From TH-plancto1 sp043777375 (GTDB taxonomy: Bacteria; Planctomycetota; Planctomycetia; Planctomycetales; Planctomycetaceae), in the NCBI GenBank assembly GCA_043777375.1, contig JAYWHX010000126.1, positions 1 through 64,000 on the forward strand: a stretch of DNA of 64,000 bases. Direction: 5' to 3'. The position numbers were made by a program, and so were the translations under genes. Within the stretch, counting starts at the first letter, position 1. Every line of letters starts with the position of its first letter. The notes under the pieces are model-generated. The model was not told the origin of the DNA. It worked only from the letters and a program-made list of their open reading frames with translations, and did no database searches. Shown here piece after piece: positions 43,060-54,778 of this stretch.

Positions 43060-44976
43060 TCAGCCAGGCTTCCGCTGAAAGTACCACCATTCTGCCAACA
43101 AGACGAACAGTGCGATCGCCGCCATTGAGGCCCAAATCGGCTTGTCTTGATCGAGCTTTTCTTCCGTGGCGGTCACGCTGGCCTCCTTGGTGACCAGCTT
43201 CTCAATCCCCACGAGGGAGGACTCCGTGGGATTGAGCAGGCTCACTCCCAACTCTCGGACCAACTTGCCGCTCGAACGAACTTCGTAGGGCCCTACGGAT
43301 CTCGCCGAAACGCCCGTGACCCAACCATCGGCATCAGACCGGGCTGCCACATGCTCCCCCTTGGGATTCGTGACCCGGTACTCCGCATCTCGCGACAACT
43401 TCACGGGCGGCAGCATACCGGTCGAGGCCGCCTTCACATCCGCCAGCTCCGCTTGCCGCATCGCGAGATTCACCAAGTTGGTCGTCAGGATCGGAAACGC
43501 CAATCGGTACGGCAACGTCGTCCGGTCCAGCTGAAACATCCAGTGCAGGTACAGACGCGGTCCGGCCTGACGCTCCAGAATCAACGGCCCCTGAGAGCCG
43601 TGGCACAGCGTCTCGAAACCCATCTCTTCCAGGATCGAATCCGTCACGCCCTTCGCGAGCGTCGGCTGGTCGGCCATCAACACCTCGCGCAGCTGGACAT
43701 GCTGCATGAGCGGAGTGTCTCGCTTCCAATCGACCACGGTGACATTTCCCGGTTCGATGGTGAGCTTGCCCACCAACTCTTTCGGGATTTGCCCGATTGT
43801 CAGATACGTCGTCGACTCTCGTGCCAGGTCTTCCAAGCTGTCGGTGATGACGAGGTCATACGTGGCCAGTTCCGAAGTCTTGCCATCCGGAGGGTCGAGT
43901 TTGATCCCCGGCTGGCCCCTCAAGGCATGGCGGAACGCGGCCAGTGTCTCCGGGCAGAAGACCTGCAAGTCGCGACCGATCGGCAGCTCGATCCAGGCGG
44001 TATTGTCGACTGCCAGCGAGTCAAAGTCTGAGGGCAACAGCTCAGCTTTGAGCTGGAGTTCGACATTCGATTCCAGTTTGAAGACCAATCGCTGAGACTC
44101 GCCGGGATTGAGGATCACCCGTTCCTCACCCACAACGACCGGCTTGCTATCCACCATTTTGGAGAGTCGGAGCTGTCCGTTGCCCGCCGCTTCGGGGCTG
44201 CATTCCACGCGGACAAAGACTTCCCACGCATCCGATCCAGAGCGGGTCGCGTTGAGAGAGGTAATGCCAGCGTTCCCGCCACTCGTCTTCACGCGGTAGT
44301 AGTCGACCGTGAACGGCAATTCGAAATCGACAATCGCCTGCAGCTCACCAGTCACCGGATTGGGCCGAGTCGGGACATTGCCATCGGAGTACAGTCGAAT
44401 GCTGGGGATCTCGACGAGCTTCGATTGACCACGGGCGAGTGCCAGCGCGTCCTCCAGTCGTGAAGGGACATCGATCACTTCGATCTGGTCGAGGGCCTGC
44501 TTCAGCTCCGTCTTGTTGTTGGTCAGCTGGGTCAACCGCTGGGCCGAGTTATGAACCTCGATCAACATCAGCCGCTGATCCGGCAACATGTTGTCGATGA
44601 TGGGGCGAATCTGATCCTTGGCCAGCTCCAACCGGGTCTTCTTGGTCTTCGCGTCGATGGCTCCCATGCTGGCTGAACAATCGATCAAGATCGGCAAGTT
44701 TTTCGCCAAGCTGTCGCGACCCCGAATAAATGGCTGCGCAGCTGCGAGGGCCAGCAGCGTCAGCAACAACAGCTGGAGCCAGAGCAGCAGGTTGCGACGG
44801 AACTTCTGAAACGGGGCGTTCACCCGCTGGTCAGCGATCACCTGTTGCCACAACAGCAGCGACGGAATCTCCTGCCGCGATCGTTTGAGCTTGAGGAAAT
44901 ACATCACGACCACCGGAATCAACAGCAGTAGCAGTAACGCATTCAGCGGCGCTGTGAATCCGGGCAACCAGTTCAT
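43060..44976 (-). CDS. BatA/vWA-type membrane protein
   Basis: A 638-residue protein. The N-terminal BatA domain spans two membrane helices (LNALLLLLLIPVVVMYFLKL and LLLWLQLLLLTLLALAAAQP). A von Willebrand factor A domain follows, with the metal motif DCSAS (LIDCSASMGAID, DxSxS intact, about residue 90). The C-terminus has a final helix (IWASMAAIALFVLLAEWWYF). In planctomycetes such genes usually sit with a MoxR ATPase and a DUF58 protein, but neither is adjacent here. The start at 44976 is the only ATG giving the BatA helix pair. A second such gene is at 52494. Confidence 0.88.
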   Translation of the reverse strand: MNWLPGFTAPLNALLLLLLIPVVVMYFLKLKRSRQEIPSLLLWQQVIADQRVNAPFQKFRRNLLLWLQLLLLTLLALAAAQPFIRGRDSLAKNLPILIDCSASMGAIDAKTKKTRLELAKDQIRPIIDNMLPDQRLMLIEVHNSAQRLTQLTNNKTELKQALDQIEVIDVPSRLEDALALARGQSKLVEIPSIRLYSDGNVPTRPNPVTGELQAIVDFELPFTVDYYRVKTSGGNAGITSLNATRSGSDAWEVFVRVECSPEAAGNGQLRLSKMVDSKPVVVGEERVILNPGESQRLVFKLESNVELQLKAELLPSDFDSLAVDNTAWIELPIGRDLQVFCPETLAAFRHALRGQPGIKLDPPDGKTSELATYDLVITDSLEDLARESTTYLTIGQIPKELVGKLTIEPGNVTVVDWKRDTPLMQHVQLREVLMADQPTLAKGVTDSILEEMGFETLCHGSQGPLILERQAGPRLYLHWMFQLDRTTLPYRLAFPILTTNLVNLAMRQAELADVKAASTGMLPPVKLSRDAEYRVTNPKGEHVAARSDADGWVTGVSARSVGPYEVRSSGKLVRELGVSLLNPTESSLVGIEKLVTKEASVTATEEKLDQDKPIWASMAAIALFVLLAEWWYFQRKPG

Positions 44977-45376
44977 GAAATCGCCTTGGTGGTCTGTGCG
45001 AATCGGGCAGGAGAGAGTGTACCGCAGTCCGAGAACCGGCGGAACGGAATGCCAGCCTAGGGAACTGGTCCGAAACAACTTTTCGATTTGATTTTGAACA
45101 GAATGTCTTAAAGCTAACAAAGGGACTTCAGAGGGAACCCTTCGCTTGCTTTGCTTGCTTCTGTTCAAATTCCTCTGTTCAAATCGGGAGGTCGTATTGC
45201 ACCATGTCCTCAGCGGGCTGGTCTCAAATACGTATCACAGCCCGAAGTTGCTGGAGAAATCTGTCAGGCCCGCCAGAACACTCTCTGCAAACGGGCTTCA
45301 AGCACCGGAATCGATATAGACCCCCAGCCCGCACTGGCTAGAATCGCTCAATGTCCGGCAGTCGAGTGAACCACTC
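44977..45376. promoter_or_regulatory. Divergent regulatory gap with repeated CTGTTCAAAT boxes
   Basis: The 400 bases between the BatA/vWA gene (minus) and hflX (plus) hold two direct copies of CTGTTCAAAT at 45161-45170 and 45175-45184 (14 base spacing). An inverted near-copy, TTTGAACAG, is at 45093-45101. This looks like a regulator binding region, but the protein is unknown. Confidence 0.45.
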
Positions 45377-46750
45377 ATGTTTCTCCGGTGTCGGACTCTC
45401 ATTGATCGTAAACCCACAGTCTCCTCTAGCAGGTCACCCCCACTCTTGTCGGATCTCAAACGCGAAAAACTGAAGGTCGGGTCCCAGCGGGCATTTCTCG
45501 TCTCGGTCCTCGACACGCGGGATCAACGCGGCAAGGAACGCGCGCTCGATGAGATGAAGGGGCTGATCCATACCGCCGGAGCAGAAGTCGTCGGCGAAAT
45601 GGTTCAGCTGCGCGACCATCCCGATCCGGCGACCTGTCTGGGCAGCGGTAAGCTCGCGGAACTCTCGCAGGCGATTGCCGATTGCGGTGCGGATCTGATT
45701 GTGTTCGATAACCATCTGTCTCCCTCACAAGGGAAAACGGTCGAGCAGGAAACGGGCACCCAAGTCGTCGATCGTAGCGAAGTCATCCTCGACATCTTTG
45801 CCACGCATGCCCGCACCTTTGAATCCAAGCTGCAAATCGAACTGGCCCAGCTGCTCTACATGCGGCCTCGGCTGACCCGTATGTGGACCCACCTCGAACG
45901 CATCGAGGGGGGCATCGGTAGCGGTAAAGGCCCCGGCGAGAAGCAGCTGGAAACCGACCGCCGGTTGATTGACACGCGAATCTCGGAACTGAAACGCAAG
46001 CTGGGCGATGTGGAGAAACGTCGCGAGCGCGAGGTCGCGGGGCGTAAGGATGTGCTGACCGTCTCGCTGGTCGGTTACACAAACGCGGGAAAGAGTACGC
46101 TGATGCGTGCCTTGACCGGGGCGGATGTCTACGTGGCCGACAAGCTGTTCGCGACGCTCGATACGCGAACACGAAAGTGGAACTTGCCGCATTTCGGCGA
46201 GGTGCTGCTGAGCGACACAGTCGGGTTCATTCGGAACTTGCCGCATCATCTGGTCGCGTCGTTCCGGTCGACGTTGGAAGAGGCTCGGCATGCTGACCTG
46301 CTGCTGCATGTCGTCGACGCCAGCCACCCCGAAGCTCAGCAACAGCTGACCACCGTCATTGAGGTCCTCAGCGAGATCGGCGTCGACTGCGAGAGCCCGC
46401 TGCTGGTGTTGAATAAGATTGACGCTGTCGAGGATCGCTCGATGCTCGACGTGTTGCTGGCCCGCTATCCCAATGCGATCGCAGTCAGCGCTGTTGAGCG
46501 AACTGGGTTTGATGTGCTGTCGAGGGCAATTGCGGAGCGACTGGCCGGTGGGTACGACACCGTCGACATTGATGCCCATCCTGGGAACGGCAAGTTGCTG
46601 ATGTTTCTAAAGGACCGGGCGGAGATACTGAGCGAAGAGTACGTCGACGAACGACACCGCACCACCTGCCGGATTCCCCGCCGGTTCGCGTGGATGTTGG
46701 AGAAGCTGGAAGGTGTCACCGTGACGCCGGGAGCGGCTGGAGTTCGATGA
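45377..46750 (+). CDS. hflX: Ribosome-associated GTPase HflX
   Basis: A 457-residue GTPase that splits or rescues stalled ribosomes. The HflX N-terminal domain is followed by the helical linker with HARTFESKLQIELAQLLYMR. The G domain has GYTNAGKST (G1, about 235), DTVGFIR (G3) and NKID (G4). GGIGSGKGPGEKQLETDRR is the family glycine loop. The start at 45377 is reasonable, though no strong ribosome site is visible. The gene is convergent with the zeta toxin gene, which begins its 3' end 27 bases away. Confidence 0.93.
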   Translation: MFLRCRTLIDRKPTVSSSRSPPLLSDLKREKLKVGSQRAFLVSVLDTRDQRGKERALDEMKGLIHTAGAEVVGEMVQLRDHPDPATCLGSGKLAELSQAIADCGADLIVFDNHLSPSQGKTVEQETGTQVVDRSEVILDIFATHARTFESKLQIELAQLLYMRPRLTRMWTHLERIEGGIGSGKGPGEKQLETDRRLIDTRISELKRKLGDVEKRREREVAGRKDVLTVSLVGYTNAGKSTLMRALTGADVYVADKLFATLDTRTRKWNLPHFGEVLLSDTVGFIRNLPHHLVASFRSTLEEARHADLLLHVVDASHPEAQQQLTTVIEVLSEIGVDCESPLLVLNKIDAVEDRSMLDVLLARYPNAIAVSAVERTGFDVLSRAIAERLAGGYDTVDIDAHPGNGKLLMFLKDRAEILSEEYVDERHRTTCRIPRRFAWMLEKLEGVTVTPGAAGVR

Positions 46751-46777
46751 GGCTGCGGGCTCCAAGGCTTTGCGGCT

Positions 46778-47419
46778 CTATTTGAGAACCGGAAGCCGTG
46801 CAAGTTGTTCATCCAGCAATTCAAAGCTGGGTAATGGAGGCCGGACTAGAACGCCATCGACGCCTTTGGCGACCAGTACTGGTGGCAACTCCGGGTTGGA
46901 GTTCGAGTTATCGAAGACCCAGAACGTCTTGGCCAGGGCAGCGAACTTCGGAAGGTTCTGGATCGACTTGTACCAACGGTCGTGGATCTTGTCCGGCGGG
47001 ACCGAGTGGCCCTTTTTGGCCGCCCGGATGGCGACTCGCTGGCAGGCCAGTTCGGGGGTGTTCACGACGATGAAAATCAATATGAAGCGCCCCCCGAGAG
47101 CCCGCACCTCTTCGACGAGGGACAGGTACTTGTCGGTGCTCAGTACGGTTTCGATACCGACACTCTCCTGATTCGCGATCGCATTTGACAATTGATCGCT
47201 GACAGCGTTGGCGGATTCGATAAACAGCGTGCGCTGAATCTCTGGTGGCGAATCATGGAATCCTTGATACCCTCGAGATTTGAGCCGCTTGAGCGTCTCG
47301 TTGTCGGGATTCAAGAACATCACATTCCGAATGAGCGTTTCGATCTCGCGACGTTGTGCACATGTCGTTTTGCCAGATCCATTCGGGCCTGCAAGCATGA
47401 CAAGTCGAGCTTTCGCCAT
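46778..47419 (-). CDS. Zeta toxin family protein
   Basis: A protein of about 213 residues with a P-loop LAGPNGSGKTTCAQ (about 8-21). ETVLSTDKYLSLVEE follows near 90, as in zeta toxins, which phosphorylate UDP-N-acetylglucosamine and inhibit cell wall synthesis. A frequent variant in non-plasmid genomes has unclear function. The ATG at 47419 is preferred to the TTG at 47434. It lies 41 bases downstream of an unknown 159-residue gene on the same strand, in the position where an epsilon-type antitoxin would be expected, though that protein does not look like epsilon. Confidence 0.85.
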   Translation of the reverse strand: MAKARLVMLAGPNGSGKTTCAQRREIETLIRNVMFLNPDNETLKRLKSRGYQGFHDSPPEIQRTLFIESANAVSDQLSNAIANQESVGIETVLSTDKYLSLVEEVRALGGRFILIFIVVNTPELACQRVAIRAAKKGHSVPPDKIHDRWYKSIQNLPKFAALAKTFWVFDNSNSNPELPPVLVAKGVDGVLVRPPLPSFELLDEQLARLPVLK

Positions 47420-47460
47420 CGCGTTGCTACCCAATGAATCCTAGAGTTCCTGATTGCCAC

Positions 47461-47940
47461 CTAAGACCGCTCTGAAACCTTGCGGAAAACGCTTTGCCTG
47501 GATTGGATTCTCGCATCTGCTCTGGTCAAATTACTCCTCCTGATTGTCACGGTTTTGGATTCCCACGGTATCACGCGAGGTAAAAGTGGTTTGACCCGGT
47601 AACCACGTACATCCTGGATGGCTGCCCTCGTGGCTTGGTGGAAATGGTGAATCAAGAGCTGGGTGAAATCTTCCGAACAGTACCAATCATCCAGCAATTC
47701 GTCGTCATCAATATCCAGCCCATTTAACAATTGAGAATGTTTTCGACTCGCGATGAATGTGTCACGAAGTAGGTCGTAGTTGGGAGTCCCATCGACATAC
47801 GTCTGGACTGTTCCGCCAATAGGCACTTTTTTGACCTCAACCTGAGAGTTGAAGACGATTTGTTGTCCAGTTGTTCGATCATTCACTAACACGGCGAGCC
47901 CCTTCTGCTTGAACTGAAGGATTGTACAACTGATTGACAA
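47461..47940 (-). CDS. Unknown protein between PrkA and zeta toxin genes
   Basis: A protein of about 159 residues from a TTG start (47940), or shorter from a GTG near 47889. It has no signal peptide, membrane helix or recognised domain. An acidic stretch (GLDIDDDELLDDWYCSEDF) lies near the middle and a basic C-terminus ends in RKVSERS. It begins 10 bases after the PrkA stop and ends 41 bases before the zeta toxin gene, so it is in one strand-aligned run with both. The acidic/basic layout and position make it an antitoxin candidate, but this is inference. Confidence 0.55.
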   Translation of the reverse strand: MSISCTILQFKQKGLAVLVNDRTTGQQIVFNSQVEVKKVPIGGTVQTYVDGTPNYDLLRDTFIASRKHSQLLNGLDIDDDELLDDWYCSEDFTQLLIHHFHQATRAAIQDVRGYRVKPLLPRVIPWESKTVTIRRSNLTRADARIQSRQSVFRKVSERS

Positions 47941-47950
47941 CTCATTGCTA

Positions 47951-49999
<2,049 letters not shown>

Positions 50000-50648
50000 C
50001 ACAACCTCCATTCACCGTCAGCGGATTGGAGTGGATCGACGTTCGCACGGAACGGATTGAGGACGCTGGAGGCGAACACAATTGGAGAGCCCGCTCTGCA
50101 TGCAGAACAACGGACGCGGGGCACCCCGACAAGCGAGTATCAGGTCCGTGCAAACGTCGAATTTCGAAGGAGCATCGCCGACAAACGATTATTCGACACG
50201 ACATCGATTCGGACAAGACCAATTGCGTGGGGAATGCACAGAGCCAGATGGTGAGACACTCTCACGCACTGCCTTGGAATGCAAATCAGCTCGGGATCTC
50301 AAGCAGGTTGAACCGCAGGGAGCGCGGAGCACGCAGAGGGAGGAGGAGAAGAGAACTCGGTTGATGTACACTCAACGTCTCCTCTGCGTCCTGAATGAGT
50401 TTCAGGCGTCGTTGAGCCGTCATCCAAATCTGTGAAATCTGCGGAATCTATGGACACACTCCCTCTGCTCAATTCGGGGAGAGTGCAGCGGAAGGCTCCC
50501 TAACAAATCCGATCGACGTTTCGCACTTTGATTCTCACTCGCCAAAATGCCCTCTTTCTTTCTCAAACGATTCGCTATTCTTCCGACTCAATCATTCGTG
50601 CAGGCCCCGAGCGGCCTATCAACCACAGCGTAGCAGGGAACAGCCAGA
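50000..50648. other. Divergent gene-free region between prkA and mdh
   Basis: About 650 bases with no credible gene. A GA-rich stretch near 50315-50350 (cgcagggagcgcggagcacg and onward) resembles a dispersed repeat of unknown type. A partial copy of a gggcaccccgacaagcg element lies near 50120. Promoters for prkA and mdh should be here; none is clear. Confidence 0.45.
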
Positions 50649-51578
50649 ATGAAGGTCTCGATTATCGGCGGCGGCGGTCTCGTGGGTTCCAGCGCGGGGT
50701 TCGCCCTCCAGGCAGGCGGCATCGTTCGCGAAATCTGTCTGGTCGATGTGAACCCGGAACTCGCCGAAGGCCAGGCTCTCGACCTGCTGCATGGGACCGC
50801 CTTGCTGCATGACCAGCGAATCACCTCGGGCGGTACGGAAAAATGTTCCGACGCGGATGTCATCTGCATCACAGCTGGTCTTCGCCGCAAACCCGACGAG
50901 AGTCGTCTCGATCTGATCAACCGCAATGTGTCGCTATTCCGGTCGATCCTCGCCGATCTGAAGAAGGTCGGCATCCGCAAAGACGCGATCATCTTCGTGG
51001 TGTCGAATCCCGTCGACGTGCTGACTTACCTCGCCGCACAGGAATTGGGTCTGCCCGCCCAGCAGGTGATTGGCCTGGGAACCGTGCTCGACACGACCCG
51101 ATTGCGAAGCCTTCTGGCTCTGCAATTCAACGTCCCGCCCACGCAGGTCGCCGTCACGATCTTGGGTGAGCACGGCGATAGCATGGTCCCCATCTGGTCA
51201 GCTGCGCAGATTGCAGGAGTACCAATCGAGAAGTGGCCCGGCGTCACGACCGCCCTGCTGGCCGAAGTCGAAAAGCGGACGCGCGGTTCGGGAGCCGAAG
51301 TCATCAAGAAGAAGGGCGGAGCGGGCTTCGCTGTGGGCGTGTCGATCGCCGACGTGATCCACGACATCGCCCTCGACAGCCACCGCATCCAGCCGGTGTC
51401 GACAGTGCAGAACGGAGCTTACGGCCTGTTCGACGTCGCGATTTCGGTCCCCACGATCGTAGGCCGCAAGGGGGCGATCCAACACATCGAGTGCGAGATG
51501 TGGCCGAAAGAGAAAGCCGCTCTGCAAAAATCGGCCGCTGTGCTACGCGAGACGATCGACAAGGTGATCGGGAAGTAG
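50649..51578 (+). CDS. mdh: Malate dehydrogenase (LDH-like type)
   Basis: A 309-residue NAD-dependent dehydrogenase of the lactate/malate family. The dinucleotide motif is VSIIGGGGLVGSSAG (residues 3-17). The catalytic His is in LGEHGDSMVP (about 175-184). In the specificity loop the sequence reads GLRRKPDESR; the Arg at the second R of RRKP aligns with the malate-binding Arg of MDH rather than Gln of LDH, so malate is predicted. This would serve the TCA cycle. AGGGAAC precedes the ATG. Confidence 0.88.
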   Translation: MKVSIIGGGGLVGSSAGFALQAGGIVREICLVDVNPELAEGQALDLLHGTALLHDQRITSGGTEKCSDADVICITAGLRRKPDESRLDLINRNVSLFRSILADLKKVGIRKDAIIFVVSNPVDVLTYLAAQELGLPAQQVIGLGTVLDTTRLRSLLALQFNVPPTQVAVTILGEHGDSMVPIWSAAQIAGVPIEKWPGVTTALLAEVEKRTRGSGAEVIKKKGGAGFAVGVSIADVIHDIALDSHRIQPVSTVQNGAYGLFDVAISVPTIVGRKGAIQHIECEMWPKEKAALQKSAAVLRETIDKVIGK

Positions 51579-51598
51579 AACGGAATGAATTCCGTTCT
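51577..51598. repeat. Palindrome AGAACGGAAT-ga-ATTCCGTTCT (copy 1)
   Basis: A perfect ten-base inverted repeat with a two-base centre, directly at the end of mdh and overlapping its stop codon. The identical 20-base core recurs at 52447-52466, before the second BatA/vWA gene. Confidence 0.85.
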
Positions 51599-51747
51599 GG
51601 GGAAGTGGTCCAGACGATGCGTTGAGTGTCTGGGTTGCAGAGCAACATGAGGTGACGGAAGGCAAGCTCGCTTTTCAGTCCCTAGTGTTCCTGTGCGACC
51701 GAGACATCCAAAGCGAGGTCTCTGCCAGATCGCTAGTGACCAATTTC

Positions 51748-52326
51748 ATGACTCGGCAAAGGCAACCACTTGTTCACCGAAAGACCGCCCGAGCTGAGGG
51801 TTGGTCGGAGGCCGGGCTCTTGTTGGCAATTATCGCCTTTTTCTTTCTTCTTCCTTGGTACTCCTTTGACTCCGTTTGGGAGGTGGACGAACTGTTCTGG
51901 TCTGTCTGGTTTGGATTCAGTGGCTTTGCATTTCTCTGGTACATCTTCCGGGCTGTGAAACACTTTCGCTCTGTCGGCTTCTTCGAATTGCGACTCGACG
52001 ATTCACTGCTGACTTGCCACTTCCCGATCCCCGAATTTGGGAAGTGTTTTTCGGTCGCGCTTGAAGATCTCGTCAGACTCGAAGAGTTTTACGACGGTGA
52101 ATACATCAGCTGGTCTGTCTGGGATCATGCCGGAACGGAGTATCGGCTGCCGTTCGAGTACGGTACGCCAACAAAAGTCTTTGCTGAGGCAATTTGCGAG
52201 CAACTACTGCTGAGGCCACAGGAGAGCAACGAGCGAGGTCTCACTGTCTGGACCCGACGGAGTCGTGCTCGTCATCAGTCGAATAAACAGCACGGTGGCA
52301 TCGGGGCGGGTGGCACGACCGAATAG
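51748..52326 (+). CDS. Small membrane protein of unknown function
   Basis: A protein of about 192 residues from the ATG at 51748; the frame is open upstream to 51622, with no better start. Two membrane helices (GLLLAIIAFFFLLPWYSF and FWSVWFGFSGFAFLWYIF) are followed by a soluble C-terminus (FELRLDDSLLTCHFPIPEFG). The last residues overlap a GGGTGGCACG-type dispersed element, so the C-terminus may have been extended by it. No family was recognised. It lies between the two copies of the 20-base palindrome. Confidence 0.6.
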   Translation: MTRQRQPLVHRKTARAEGWSEAGLLLAIIAFFFLLPWYSFDSVWEVDELFWSVWFGFSGFAFLWYIFRAVKHFRSVGFFELRLDDSLLTCHFPIPEFGKCFSVALEDLVRLEEFYDGEYISWSVWDHAGTEYRLPFEYGTPTKVFAEAICEQLLLRPQESNERGLTVWTRRSRARHQSNKQHGGIGAGGTTE

Positions 52327-52446
52327 GCCTTCAGGCACGGCTTTGGATGTCTGGGCCAGCCTGCCGCGACGACCGGGGGCGGTGGTACGGACATGCTCCG
52401 CTTCGAAGACTTCGCATCGCAGCTAAACGGGAGAGTGACCGGGCGG

Positions 52447-52466
52447 GAACGGAATGAATTCCGTTC
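52447..52466. repeat. Palindrome GAACGGAATGAATTCCGTTC (copy 2)
   Basis: The same 20-base palindrome as at 51577-51598, here 28 bases before the second BatA/vWA gene. The two copies flank the unknown gene at 51748. Confidence 0.85.
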
Positions 52467-52493
52467 TTCCACGCTGCTGTTATGCTCTCTGGC

Positions 52494-54722
52494 ATGAACG
52501 AATTCCCGCGACTGCTGGCCTTTGGGTTTGTCAGTCCCCTGTGGCTGTGGGCGCTGGGGGGCGTGGCGATTCCGGTAGCGATTCATTTGTGGCGACGACA
52601 GACGCCGCGGATTGAGCGTTGGGCGGCGATGCAGTTTTTGCGGGCGGCGATTGATCGCCATGCCCGGCGATTGCGGATTGAATCCCTGCTGCTGTTGCTC
52701 GTACGCTGCCTGCTGCTGGCTCTGCTGGCCCTGGCTGTCGCGGAACCGTTCCGACACCTGGATTCCGTCGCAGCCACTGGAACGCGCCGGACGAACAAGA
52801 TCCTCTTGCTCGATGGATCGCTGAGCATGTCGGCCAAGATCGGATCGGAGTCTCGGTTCGATTTGGCCCGGAAAATGGCTCGGGAGATTGTGCAGCAGAG
52901 TTCAGCGGGCGACGCTTTTAATCTCTGCCGAATCGGGAACGCCACATCCCCCGTCATCATCCGCCGTCCCGCGCATGACCCCGCCGACGTGCTGCGCGAG
53001 ATCGACCGCGTGCCGCTGCTCGATGATGTCGGTGATGTGGCAGGGGCGCTGCGGCAGGTCGGCGAATTGCTGAACGAGATCTCGGTGGACCAGTCCACTG
53101 AGCTTTACATCCTCAGTGATTTCCAATCGACGAACTGGTCGGGCGAGACGCCTGCCGATGAATCACAACTCCGCCAATCGCTGAAGGACCTGGCGACGCG
53201 ATCCCAGCTGTTCCTGGTGGATGCAGGCGGCAGAGTCCCGGCCAATGTGGCGATTCGGGCCTTGAATGCACCCGACTCTGTGGCGATCTTCGGGCGTCCG
53301 TTTCGCGTGGAAGTCGAGGTCGCCAGTTATTCAGCAGACGAGGAGACTCGGTCGGTCGAAATCCTCGTCGACAATGTCGTGCGGGCGAGCCAGCCTGTCA
53401 CTCTGCCTGCCTGGAGCGAACAGAAGGTCGCCACCACATTGCGGATTCCTGACGCGGGGACATCGGTGGTGATTGAAGCTCGAATTGGTCCCGATGCGAT
53501 CGCCACAGACAATTCGCTTCGCCGAGTCGTCGCCTCGCGCCAGAGCCTGGATGTCTTGCTCGTCGATGGTCATCCCTCAGAAACACTGGCCGCGTCAGCG
53601 TCCGGTTTCGTGAAGCTGGCGATCTCTCCCCCCTCGGCCAGTTCCGATTCTTCCCACTCGGGCAGTGTGTTCCAGCCGACTGTTTGCACATCGGCTGAAC
53701 TCGCAGAGATCGACTTGGGCCGATATGACTGCGTCGTGTTGTGCGACGTGTCGGGGCTAGGCGAAGCCGAGATTACTCGGCTGACCGCGTTTGCGAACGC
53801 TGGCGGCGGACTGGTTTTCGGGCTGGGGGAGCAGACCGACCGAGAGATCTTTCAGCGCTCATTCGGGGCGGCACTGCTGCCGGTCGATCTCCTCGAATTC
53901 GCAGATCACGCCAGTGAGCCAGTCACATTCGAGACTCGTGATCTCGACCATCCCGTCCTCGCCCCGTTCCGTGGTCGGATCGATGCGGGGCTGGCGACGG
54001 CCCCGATCTCGCGGTACGCCCGTGTCAAACCGCGAGCTGAGGGGAACTGGCAAGTCATCCTGGCGTTCTCGACGGGAGACCCGGCGATTCTGGAGAGGTC
54101 CATCGGACGCGGACGAGCAGTCCTCGTGACAACCTCGCTCAACGACAGCTGGGGTCACTGGGTGTTGTGGCCGAGTTATGTGCCGCTGGTCAATCGCTTG
54201 TTGCAGCATGCGTTAGAGGGGCGTTTGCGATCGGACCCGGTTCTCGTCGGCACCCCAATTCGAGAGGAGTTCTCACAACCCGTGGAGGGCACGGTCTTGC
54301 TTCCCACCGCCAAGAGTGTCGATGCACTGGTCGAGACGACCGACCAGCAGACGGCTTTGTTTTGGCCCGAGACCGGGATCGCGGGCACTTACCAACTTTC
54401 TGCGGGTCCGCCCGTCAATCGCCGGCGGTCTTTTGCCGTGAATCCGGATCCGCACGAAAGCGACCCGCGCAGCATGACACTCGAAACTCTGCGTCGCGGG
54501 TTGCTGGCCGGAACTGCGTTCGAGTGGGTGACCGACACCGGTGCCATCACGCGAGAAGCTGCGTCTGTCGCGACGGGACAGGCGACCTTCTCACGTCCGT
54601 TGATCTGGGGAGTGGTTGCACTCCTGTTTGTCGAAATGTTGATGGCCTGGCGTCCCCGCTGGGGAGTTGCCGCGCTGGGTGGGATCGCGCTCTATGGGCT
54701 CCTGCTGTGGGTGGGTACTTGA
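52494..54722 (+). CDS. Second BatA/vWA-type membrane protein
   Basis: A protein of about 742 residues. A BatA N-terminus has two helices (FVSPLWLWALGGVAIPVAIH and LLLLLVRCLLLALLALAVAE). The vWA metal motif is DGSLS (ILLLDGSLSMSAKI, DxSxS intact, about residue 100). Beta-rich regions and a final pair of helices (SRPLIWGVVALLFVEMLMAW) follow. A start at 52482 (MLSG) is also possible. It is a likely paralogue of the gene at 43060. Such proteins are usually found near MoxR genes, absent here. A small unknown gene follows. Confidence 0.85.
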   Translation: MNEFPRLLAFGFVSPLWLWALGGVAIPVAIHLWRRQTPRIERWAAMQFLRAAIDRHARRLRIESLLLLLVRCLLLALLALAVAEPFRHLDSVAATGTRRTNKILLLDGSLSMSAKIGSESRFDLARKMAREIVQQSSAGDAFNLCRIGNATSPVIIRRPAHDPADVLREIDRVPLLDDVGDVAGALRQVGELLNEISVDQSTELYILSDFQSTNWSGETPADESQLRQSLKDLATRSQLFLVDAGGRVPANVAIRALNAPDSVAIFGRPFRVEVEVASYSADEETRSVEILVDNVVRASQPVTLPAWSEQKVATTLRIPDAGTSVVIEARIGPDAIATDNSLRRVVASRQSLDVLLVDGHPSETLAASASGFVKLAISPPSASSDSSHSGSVFQPTVCTSAELAEIDLGRYDCVVLCDVSGLGEAEITRLTAFANAGGGLVFGLGEQTDREIFQRSFGAALLPVDLLEFADHASEPVTFETRDLDHPVLAPFRGRIDAGLATAPISRYARVKPRAEGNWQVILAFSTGDPAILERSIGRGRAVLVTTSLNDSWGHWVLWPSYVPLVNRLLQHALEGRLRSDPVLVGTPIREEFSQPVEGTVLLPTAKSVDALVETTDQQTALFWPETGIAGTYQLSAGPPVNRRRSFAVNPDPHESDPRSMTLETLRRGLLAGTAFEWVTDTGAITREAASVATGQATFSRPLIWGVVALLFVEMLMAWRPRWGVAALGGIALYGLLLWVGT

Positions 54723-54778
54723 CAACGATCTCTACGCCCCCTTAAGACACGGGGACACCTCTGAGGATTCATCTGAAC

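Noticed and set aside
50649..51578. Lactate dehydrogenase
   Set aside because: The specificity loop has RRKP with the malate-binding Arg rather than the LDH Gln, which favours malate dehydrogenase.
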